Source: JADFUS01 sp036653215 (lineage in GTDB: Bacteria; Bacteroidota; Bacteroidia; Bacteroidales; Rikenellaceae). Taken from it: DNA of 14,240 bases. The translations under genes were made by a program, and so were the position numbers. Location of the stretch: NCBI GenBank assembly GCA_036653215.1, contig JAVVUK010000038.1, positions 1 to 14,240 on the forward strand, read 5' to 3'. Positions 6,757-13,487 of the stretch are shown one piece after another. Numbering within the stretch: the stretch's first letter is position 1; each line of letters begins with the position of its first letter. The notes under the pieces are model-generated. The model did not search any database. It was not told the origin of the DNA and was given only the letters and a program-made list of their open reading frames with translations.

Positions 6757-8111
6757 ATCTTATAACGTTTAATTTTGTTATATAAGGTTTGTCGTGTGAC
6801 ACCTAATTGTTCTGCTACTGCCGACATATTGCCACCATTATGCTCCATTGCTTCTGTTATCATCTTTATCTCCATCTCCTCAAGGGTAGACAGTGTATCT
6901 GTCGCCTGTTGCTTGGCTGTTGAAGGCTTAAGAAGCAGAGAGTCGCAGGTTATAAAGCTGCTCTCACACATTATTACGGCTTTCTCTATGGTATGTTGAA
7001 GCTCACGAATGTTGCCATACCATTGATAACAAATCATCTCAGAGCGAGCATCTTCGTCAAAAGATGATATTTTCTTGTTATATTTTGCGGCATATTCCTT
7101 TAAAAACATATCGGCAAAGGGCATTATATCTTCGGGACGTTCCCGAAGAGGTGGTATGTTAACATGGATTGTGTTTATACGATAGAGCAGGTCTTCACGA
7201 AAGGAACCTTGCGATGCCATCTCGTCTATGTTGCGGTTGGTGGCACAGATGAGACGTATATCTATGTTTTTATTATCGTTGCTGCCCACACGTGTTATCT
7301 TATTATTTTGAAGCACCGTAAGTAACTTCGCTTGAAGGTGTAGTGGCAGGTTTCCTATCTCGTCAAGAAAAAGAGTACCACGATGTGCAACTTCAAACTT
7401 GCCAGCCCTGTCTGCAAAAGCATCTGTGAAAGCCCCTTTTACGTGTCCAAAGAGTTCGCTTTCAAAGAGAGTCTCGGCAATAGCACCCATGTCGACGCTC
7501 ACCATTAGCTCTCCACGACGCAGAGATAGGTTGTGTATCTCTTTTGCGAGCATTTCTTTACCGGTGCCATTTTCACCCGTGATGAGGATGTTTGCGTTGG
7601 TGGAGGCTACTTTCTGTATGGTTTTATAAAGCTGTTTCATTATGCGGCTTGTGCCCCAATACATATGAGAGTCGTCGATGAGTTCTTGCCTTATCTCTTT
7701 TATATGTTTAAGGTCGCATTTAGATTTCCTTAAGGTATAAGCATTTACAAGTGAGGCTACTAACTTATCGTTGTCCCAAGGTTTGACGACAAAGTCGGTG
7801 GCTCCTTTTTTTATAGCCTCGACGGCAAGATCTATATCGGCATATGCTGTAAAAACAACCACTGCAATATCGGAGTTTGCTTTTTTTATGTGGTCGAGCC
7901 AATATATACCCTCATTTCCGGTGTTTACCTGTGCCGAGAAGTTCATGTCTAAAAGTACCACGTCTATATTGTTTTCACGAATAGATATATCTATAAGGTT
8001 GGGGTTTGATATTGTTATTACCTTTTTGAAATAACGTCCCAACAATAGATTTAATGCTGATAATATGCCTTTGTTGTCGTCTACAACAAGTATAGTCCCT
8101 TCTTTTGCCAT
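6753..8111 (-). CDS. Sigma-54-dependent response regulator (NtrC/AtoC/ZraR type)
   Basis: A 452-residue enhancer-binding protein that, when phosphorylated, should use ATP to open sigma-54 promoters, most likely that of the divergent export operon. The receiver domain (1-120) has D11/D12, the phosphoacceptor D55 (VVLLDMNF), T88 and K110. The AAA+ domain (about 150-385) has Walker A GENGTGKE (179-186), a GAFTDA loop (226-231) where the classical sigma-54 contact motif is GAFTGA, Walker B LFLDEI (247-252) and the arginine-finger region REDLLYRIN (305-313). The C-terminus carries a Fis-type helix-turn-helix (about 426-449; NGGNMSAVAEQLGVTRQTLY). The frame is open upstream to a TTG at 8129, but that codon lies inside a candidate -7 promoter element, so the ATG at 8111, which gives MAKEGTILVVDDN, is preferred. 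Confidence 0.93.
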   Translation of the reverse strand: MAKEGTILVVDDNKGILSALNLLLGRYFKKVITISNPNLIDISIRENNIDVVLLDMNFSAQVNTGNEGIYWLDHIKKANSDIAVVVFTAYADIDLAVEAIKKGATDFVVKPWDNDKLVASLVNAYTLRKSKCDLKHIKEIRQELIDDSHMYWGTSRIMKQLYKTIQKVASTNANILITGENGTGKEMLAKEIHNLSLRRGELMVSVDMGAIAETLFESELFGHVKGAFTDAFADRAGKFEVAHRGTLFLDEIGNLPLHLQAKLLTVLQNNKITRVGSNDNKNIDIRLICATNRNIDEMASQGSFREDLLYRINTIHVNIPPLRERPEDIMPFADMFLKEYAAKYNKKISSFDEDARSEMICYQWYGNIRELQHTIEKAVIMCESSFITCDSLLLKPSTAKQQATDTLSTLEEMEIKMITEAMEHNGGNMSAVAEQLGVTRQTLYNKIKRYKI

Positions 8112-8126
8112 TGTAAATATTTTTCT

Positions 8127-8155
8127 CAAAGATATGTTTAAAAAATGTCAAACAA
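8127..8155 (-). promoter_or_regulatory. Candidate promoter for the regulator-kinase operon
   Basis: On the minus strand TATCTTTG (8134-8127) matches the Bacteroides -7 consensus. Upstream, the TTG of TTGTTTG (8155-8153) lies 18 bases away, slightly short of the usual 19-21. Transcription would start near 8120, giving a leader of about 10 bases before the ATG at 8111. This would place the two regulatory genes under the housekeeping sigma factor. Confidence 0.45.
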
Positions 8156-8173
8156 GATTTTTTGTAAATAAAA

Positions 8174-8189
8174 TATACATCGGTGTATA
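8174..8189. promoter_or_regulatory. Perfect palindrome, candidate enhancer site for the sigma-54 regulator
   Basis: TATACA-TCGG-TGTATA is a six-base perfect inverted repeat with a four-base spacer, 16 bases in all, the size and symmetry of many NtrC-family binding sites. It lies 66 bases upstream of the sigma-54-like promoter and about 100 bases upstream of its predicted start, a normal enhancer distance. It is also about 60 bases upstream of the regulator's own promoter, so it could mediate autoregulation. Only one clear copy is seen. Binding is an inference. Confidence 0.45.
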
Positions 8190-8254
8190 AATATTAGACA
8201 CTTTCTATTTTTACTATTTTGTTAACTTGTTGTTTGTTAGTGTGTTATCAAGTG

Positions 8255-8270
8255 TGGCATAGAAGTGGTA
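8255..8270 (+). promoter_or_regulatory. Sigma-54-like promoter (-24/-12) for the TolC-HlyD-permease operon
   Basis: The sequence TGGCATAGAAGTGGTA matches the -24 half TGGCA exactly and keeps the conserved G of the -12 element at the correct spacing (TGGCAC-N5-TTGCA consensus); the -12 half is otherwise poor (GGTA for TGCA). Transcription would start near 8282, 27 bases before the preferred ATG at 8309. No TAnnTTTG element is found in the 179-base intergenic region in this orientation, and a sigma-54 activator gene is adjacent, both supporting the call. Confidence 0.45.
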
Positions 8271-8308
8271 ATATATATGTAAGAATGAAGAAAATAGATG
8301 TAAATAAT

Positions 8309-9649
8309 ATGAAAAAGAGCGTTTTTGTAATTATACTGTTAATTATTTTGACACCTTGCTATGCCCAAATGTCATCGGAGAGACGAGTATTTTCTCTTAA
8401 CGACTGTATGAAGTATGCGGTGGAAAATAATACAGGTGTCAAAAAGCAAAATCTACTAAATAACAACTATCGTCAAGATTTTAATGAGGCGATAGCTTCT
8501 TTGTTCCCATCAATAGGTGGTGGAGTAAGTCTAAATTCTAATTCCGGACGTTCTGTAAATCCGGAGACAAACACATACAGTACGACTTCTAACATAGGGA
8601 ATAGTTATTCCCTATCTGCTAATATGCCGATATTTAATGGTTTAGCAGGCATAAATACAATCCGTATGAGTCACGTGATGAAACTTATGGGTATCGAGCA
8701 GCTGCAACGCATAGAAGACGAAGTTGCCATAAAGACTATGCAGGCATATTTCGATGTCGTATATTTTACAAGTTGTGTCACTATAACCAAACAACAGATA
8801 GAGACAAGTGGTCAGGTGCTCTTCAAAAGCAAGAAACTTGAAGAGTTGGGGCTTAAGAGTGCTGCCGATGTTGCTCAAATAGAGGCTCAAGTAGCTTCGG
8901 ACGACCTGCTGCTTATACAACAACAAAACAAGCTTGAGGTTGCTCTCCTATCTCTGAAACAGCAGATGAACTATCCTATAAAAGATACTTTAGAAGTGGA
9001 TACAGACACCAAAAACATAGGAGTTCAAGAGGTTGATGTCTCTTTGGGGGATGCTGTGGACTATGCTTTAAATAACAACCCTAAGATGTTAGAGTCTAAC
9101 TATAATTTACGTAGCACCATGATGAATTATAAAATTGCTAAGGGGCGACTTTATCCCTCTATATCTTTAGGTGGAGGATATTCGACTAACTTCTATAAAA
9201 ATTTTAATAGCGACGAGAAGACCATTCCTTTTGTTACTCAATTTCGAGAAAATAGAGGTTTCTATGTAGGAGCATCTCTCAGTATCCCTATTTTTGGAGG
9301 TTTAAGGTTACGAACAACAGTAAATCGGAGTCGTAACAATATGCAAATTGCTGAGCAGCAAAATGTAGAGGCACAACGAGAAATAGAACTCGAAGTGACT
9401 CAAGCCACCTTAGAGATGGATGGGTATAGTAAAGAATATATTCAAGCGGATAAGAAAGTTGAGGCTGCCGACCTCGCTCATCAAGCTTCACTTAACAAAT
9501 ATGAGCAGGGAATTGTTAGTGCCATAGATATGCAAACCACTTCAAACACTTTGCTTTTAGCAAAATCACAAAGGTTAAATGCGCAGTTGCAATATATCAT
9601 AAAGACCTATTTGGTAGAGTATTATAACGGTAAATCATTAATAAGATAA
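8309..9649 (+). CDS. TolC-family outer-membrane efflux channel
   Basis: TolC proteins form trimeric outer-membrane barrels with a long periplasmic helical tunnel, the exit duct of tripartite export pumps. From the ATG at 8309 the product has 446 residues and a clean signal peptide (MKKSVFVIILLIILTPCYA, cut before Q20). Two outer-membrane-efflux-protein repeats are seen: about 28-225 (SLNDCMKYAVENN at the start) and about 245-446. Each has long helices interrupted by barrel strands (SYSLSANMPIFNG, FYVGASLSIPIFGG). The characteristic PIF-(N/G)-G motif occurs in both halves (107-111 and 327-331). The frame is open further upstream, to 8219, but those extra residues precede the signal peptide and span the candidate promoter; an ATG at 8285 is the only other reasonable start. 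The adaptor gene begins four bases after the stop. Confidence 0.92.
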   Translation: MKKSVFVIILLIILTPCYAQMSSERRVFSLNDCMKYAVENNTGVKKQNLLNNNYRQDFNEAIASLFPSIGGGVSLNSNSGRSVNPETNTYSTTSNIGNSYSLSANMPIFNGLAGINTIRMSHVMKLMGIEQLQRIEDEVAIKTMQAYFDVVYFTSCVTITKQQIETSGQVLFKSKKLEELGLKSAADVAQIEAQVASDDLLLIQQQNKLEVALLSLKQQMNYPIKDTLEVDTDTKNIGVQEVDVSLGDAVDYALNNNPKMLESNYNLRSTMMNYKIAKGRLYPSISLGGGYSTNFYKNFNSDEKTIPFVTQFRENRGFYVGASLSIPIFGGLRLRTTVNRSRNNMQIAEQQNVEAQREIELEVTQATLEMDGYSKEYIQADKKVEAADLAHQASLNKYEQGIVSAIDMQTTSNTLLLAKSQRLNAQLQYIIKTYLVEYYNGKSLIR

Positions 9650-9653
9650 TAAG

Positions 9654-10913
9654 ATGGATATTAATATTGAAAAAAAGAAAGGGTGGAGAGCTCTATTGAC
9701 GAAAAAAAGTATGCCTTATGTTTTAGGTGCTTTGTTTCTTGTGTTTGTGATATGGCTTATATTTCGAGACAACTCATCAACACTAAGGATAGACTCACGC
9801 ATGATATCTATCGCAAATGTTGAAAAGACGGAGTTTGACGATTATGTGCGTGTCACAGGTCAGGTGCTTCCAATTACCACCGTGCAACTTAGTCCTTTGG
9901 AGGGAGGCATAATAGAAAAAATTATCGTGGAGGAGGGTAGTATGGTGAAAAAAGGTGATGTGTTGGTAGTCTTAAGTAATAATACCCTTAACCTTTCGAT
10001 CCTTGACAGTGAGGCACAGCTTGCCGAGAAACAAAATTTCTTGCGTAACACATTGATAGCTATGGAGCAAGAGAGGCTTGGTTTGAAACAAGAAAAGTTG
10101 CAACTCGACCTCGATGTGGAGCGTAAAAAGCGTGCTTATCTACAAAACGAATCTCTTTATAAAAGTAAACTCATAGCTAAAGAAGAGTGGCTTCAATCGA
10201 AAGAAGATTATATCCTTGCTGCCAATAAAAGAGAGCTTGTCAAGGAGCGTCAGAAACAAGATTCTCTATACCGCTCGATACAAGTAGATCAGATGCGTGA
10301 GAGCCTTGAAAATATGCGTCGCAACATGAATTTAATCAGAGAAAGAGTGTCTAATATGAAGGTTAAATCGCCTATTGATGGGGAGTTGGGGATGTTAGAT
10401 ATAGTGCTTGGACAGTCGGTAAACATGGGGCAAAAGATAGGACAAATAAACGACCTTTCAGATTTTAAAATTGAAGCTCAGATAGATGAACACTATATAG
10501 ACAGAGTCAGAGCAGGGTTAGATGCTTCTTTTGAGCGTCAAGGGCACGACTTTACAATAACTTTACGCAAGGTATATCCTGAAGTTAGAGAGGGGCGTTT
10601 CCGTGCCGACTTTACTTTGGGCGTAGCACGTCCCAAAAATATGCGTATAGGACAGAGTTATAACCTAAACCTGCAATTGGGACAATCCACAGAGTCTATA
10701 ATCATTCCACGAGGTACCTTTTACCAGACCTCTGGTGGGTCGTGGATATATGTAGTTTCTGAAGATGGCACAAAGGCATATAAACGTCAGATAACTCTCG
10801 GTCGTCAAAATCCACAGTTTTATGAGGTTCTTGATGGGCTTTCAGAGGGAGAAAAAGTTATAGTATCCTCATATAGTAGTTACGGAGATAATGATGTTCT
10901 AATTCTAAAATAA
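9654..10913 (+). CDS. HlyD/MacA-type periplasmic adaptor (membrane fusion protein)
   Basis: The adaptor bridges the inner-membrane permease and the TolC channel. The 419-residue product has a short cytoplasmic tail, one membrane anchor (about 21-38) and a split lipoyl domain (about 78-107, EGGIIEKIIVEEGSMVKKGD, and about 237-268, VKSPIDGELGMLDIVLGQSV). A long coiled-coil hairpin spans 115-236, rich in Glu, Lys, Gln and Leu. A beta-barrel (about 270-345) and a membrane-proximal domain (about 346-419, ending LSEGEKVIVSSYSSYGDND) follow. Together with FtsX-type permeases downstream, this points to an ABC-driven MacA-like adaptor rather than an RND one. It lies in the same operon as tolC and the permeases, with gaps of four and six bases. 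Confidence 0.92.
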   Translation: MDINIEKKKGWRALLTKKSMPYVLGALFLVFVIWLIFRDNSSTLRIDSRMISIANVEKTEFDDYVRVTGQVLPITTVQLSPLEGGIIEKIIVEEGSMVKKGDVLVVLSNNTLNLSILDSEAQLAEKQNFLRNTLIAMEQERLGLKQEKLQLDLDVERKKRAYLQNESLYKSKLIAKEEWLQSKEDYILAANKRELVKERQKQDSLYRSIQVDQMRESLENMRRNMNLIRERVSNMKVKSPIDGELGMLDIVLGQSVNMGQKIGQINDLSDFKIEAQIDEHYIDRVRAGLDASFERQGHDFTITLRKVYPEVREGRFRADFTLGVARPKNMRIGQSYNLNLQLGQSTESIIIPRGTFYQTSGGSWIYVVSEDGTKAYKRQITLGRQNPQFYEVLDGLSEGEKVIVSSYSSYGDNDVLILK

Positions 10914-10919
10914 GAAACT

Positions 10920-11102
10920 ATGAAAATTATATTAAAAAACTTTTTAAATACATTAAAGTCATACAAGGCATCTAATCTCCTTAATATTATAGGACTTGCT
11001 TTGGCATTTGCCTCGATGTATATTCTTCTTGTTCAAGTAAATTGGGAACTTACATATAATCGTTCGATCAAAGACTCTGATCGTATCTTTGCCGTTGAGG
11101 CG
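10920..11102 (+). repeat. 183-bp direct repeat, copy 1 (start of permease 1)
   Basis: Identical over 183 bases to 13305-13487, including third codon positions, encoding the cytoplasmic N-terminus and TM1. The upstream flanks differ (identity stops one base before the ATG). The distance between copies is 2385 bases, in direct orientation. Confidence 0.93.
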
Positions 11103-13283
11103 TTTGATGATTTTGAAAATAACGGTTCTTATACGCAATATATATCTCGACCTATTGGTGAATTTATATGTACGGAATTCCCTAATATCGAAAACGGAGG
11201 AACTTTGTCTAATTATCAAAAGGCTTTTCTTACTTTCAAATTTGAAGATAAGATAGAAAATGTATTTGTTACTTATGTAGAGTTGACTATAGGCATGTTA
11301 GATTTTTTCGGATTTGAAAATATAGAGGGAGATGTTAAAAATATTATCAATCCAAAAACTGCTGCCATTCCCGAAAGTATGGCTTTAAAATATGATTTGC
11401 ATATCGGAGATCTTATATATTATGGAGAATATATCGATAAAAAGAAGTCTTATGATGTCGTGGCAATATATAAAGATTTTCAGGATAATACATTGCTTGG
11501 TGAAAATGGTGTTGTCGTTAATCTAAGGAGAAACCTTGAAAGTTATTCAGAGTGGAGTTATGCGTATTATATAAAGTTAAAATCGTCAGATGATGCTAAG
11601 GTAATGGAGAAGTTGCTTGCCGACAAGGTAAGTAAAAAGTGTGCTGATGAAAATGTTGATAATGTAAAAATAAGGTTAACCTCTATAAATGATCTCTATT
11701 TTGAAATAGACTCTTCAGAAGAAGGCAGAGGAAATAAAAATAACGTTTATATGTTAGTTGCTATGATCATTGTTGTACTTATAATAGCGTTGATAAATTT
11801 CGTGAATTTCTTTTATGCTCTTGTTCCGGTACGGATAAAAAAGGTAAATACGATGAAGATATTTGGCAGTCCGATATTCTCATTGCGTCTAAACTTTATC
11901 TTTGAAGCTTTAGGGTTGACTTTCATATCTCTTCTTATTGCTTGGTATTTAGTATATATAGTGCAGACAAGTAGTTATGCCGACTATATAAATACATCGC
12001 TTTCTCTTTCTGACAATCACTTTGTTTTGTTTGTTACAATAGCTATTGCCTTTTTAGTAGCTCTTGTTGCAAGCGTATATCCTGCATACTATATAACCTC
12101 TTTTCCAATAGCTTTTGTGACTAAAGGATCGTTTGCTACCTCTAAGAGTGGACAACGTCTACGCACAATACTTTTAAGCGTTCAGTTTATTATTGCCATA
12201 TCGTTAATAATAGCGTCTATATTTATGAAGGTACAACATAATTTTATGTTGAAACATGACATGGGCTTTAATAGGGAAAATATGCTTTCTCTATATCTTT
12301 CAGATAGTATCACATCTCAAAATAGACGTGCTGCATATGTCGATAAGTTATTGGTAAATTCTCAAATTAAAGATGTAGCTTGGATGAGTAAAGACATCGT
12401 TGTAGAAGAGGGAATGACTTGGGGAAGAGATTATAAAGGTAAAAATATTGAATTTCAATGTTGTCCTGTATCATCAAACTTTTTAGAGTTTATGGACATC
12501 GAGATAATAGAGGGACGTGATTTTACAGGAGATGACAACCTTAAACCTGAAGGTGCATTGATTTTTAATGAGACTGCACAAAAAGAGTTTGGTCTTGTTG
12601 TAGATGATAAAATATATGGAACTATTGGTGAAGCAGAGATAATTGGAATATGTAAAGACTTTAACTCTAAACCTCTACAACAACAAATTATTCCAATGGC
12701 TTTATACATGTATTACACAGCGTTTGAGAGTCAGCTTACACACCTCTATATCCGTACCACCGCAAATGCAGATATTAAATCTGTTATAGATTATATTAAA
12801 ACCACAACGGTAGAGTTTGATCCTTCGAAATCGAAAGAAGCTATTGAAGTTATGTTTTTTGATGAAGAGTTAGGAAAACTATATTATAAAGAAGATCGTC
12901 TTTCGACGTTGATAACAACTTTCTCTGTGATCTCAATCATCATCTCTTTGATGGGTGTTTTTGGACTTGTGATGTTTGAGACTCAATATCGTCGTAAGGA
13001 GATAGGACTTCGTCGTGTACACGGAGCTTCACAACGAGAGATCTTAAAGATGTTTAACCGTAAATATATAATCATCGTTCTTGTATGCTTTGTTATAGCA
13101 GCTCCTGTAACCTATTATATATTAAGTGTGTGGGTTTCACAATTTGCATATCATGCACCAATTTCGTGGTGGATCTTTGCTCTTGCTCTTTTGTTGGTTC
13201 TTTTTATTACAATTACAACTGTTACTGTACGAAGTTATAAATCGGCAAATGAAGACCCTGTCTCGTCTATAAAAACAGAATAG
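10920..13283 (+). CDS. MacB/FtsX-type ABC transporter permease, eight-TM duplicated form
   Basis: This is a permease of the MacB/FtsX (type VII, mechanotransmission) class, which drives substrates through TolC from the periplasm rather than across the inner membrane. The 787-residue protein has two repeats of the four-TM unit: TM1 about 19-41, periplasmic domain 45-270, TM2 275-303, TM3 321-347, TM4 368-394; then TM5 414-436, a second periplasmic domain 440-660, TM6 664-687, TM7 716-737 and TM8 750-771. The coupling motif that touches the ATPase is strong in the second half (RRKEIGLRRVHGAS, 691-704) and degenerate in the first (RIKKVNTMKIFGS, 305-317). There is no ATP-binding domain, so a separate LolD/MacB-like ATPase is needed; none is visible here. 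Bases 10920-11102 are identical to the start of the next gene. Confidence 0.88.
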   Translation: MKIILKNFLNTLKSYKASNLLNIIGLALAFASMYILLVQVNWELTYNRSIKDSDRIFAVEAFDDFENNGSYTQYISRPIGEFICTEFPNIENGGTLSNYQKAFLTFKFEDKIENVFVTYVELTIGMLDFFGFENIEGDVKNIINPKTAAIPESMALKYDLHIGDLIYYGEYIDKKKSYDVVAIYKDFQDNTLLGENGVVVNLRRNLESYSEWSYAYYIKLKSSDDAKVMEKLLADKVSKKCADENVDNVKIRLTSINDLYFEIDSSEEGRGNKNNVYMLVAMIIVVLIIALINFVNFFYALVPVRIKKVNTMKIFGSPIFSLRLNFIFEALGLTFISLLIAWYLVYIVQTSSYADYINTSLSLSDNHFVLFVTIAIAFLVALVASVYPAYYITSFPIAFVTKGSFATSKSGQRLRTILLSVQFIIAISLIIASIFMKVQHNFMLKHDMGFNRENMLSLYLSDSITSQNRRAAYVDKLLVNSQIKDVAWMSKDIVVEEGMTWGRDYKGKNIEFQCCPVSSNFLEFMDIEIIEGRDFTGDDNLKPEGALIFNETAQKEFGLVVDDKIYGTIGEAEIIGICKDFNSKPLQQQIIPMALYMYYTAFESQLTHLYIRTTANADIKSVIDYIKTTTVEFDPSKSKEAIEVMFFDEELGKLYYKEDRLSTLITTFSVISIIISLMGVFGLVMFETQYRRKEIGLRRVHGASQREILKMFNRKYIIIVLVCFVIAAPVTYYILSVWVSQFAYHAPISWWIFALALLLVLFITITTVTVRSYKSANEDPVSSIKTE
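11784..11858 (+). repeat. 75-bp near-identical block, copy 1 (TM2 and coupling loop)
   Basis: Matches 14166-14240 over 75 bases with only two adjacent differences (GG at 11828-11829, TA at 14210-14211, giving Pro-Val versus Pro-Ile). The match continues up to the window end, so the true block is probably longer. Confidence 0.9.
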
Positions 13284-13304
13284 CTTAATTAATAAAATTT
13301 GATT

Positions 13305-13487
13305 ATGAAAATTATATTAAAAAACTTTTTAAATACATTAAAGTCATACAAGGCATCTAATCTCCTTAATATTATAGGACTTGCTTTGGCATTTGCCTCG
13401 ATGTATATTCTTCTTGTTCAAGTAAATTGGGAACTTACATATAATCGTTCGATCAAAGACTCTGATCGTATCTTTGCCGTTGAGGCG
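13305..13487 (+). repeat. 183-bp direct repeat, copy 2 (start of permease 2)
   Basis: Second copy of the repeat at 10920-11102. After base 13487 the two genes diverge abruptly, in the first codons of the periplasmic domain. Exchange between the copies would delete or duplicate one permease unit of 2385 bases. Confidence 0.93.

Noticed and set aside
8219..8308. Upstream extension of the TolC protein (30 extra residues)
   Set aside because: It would put a cysteine-rich stretch in front of a complete signal peptide and would run through the candidate sigma-54 promoter.
13284..13304. Separate promoter or terminator between the two permeases
   Set aside because: Only 21 AT-rich bases without a hairpin or TAnnTTTG element; cotranscription is simpler.
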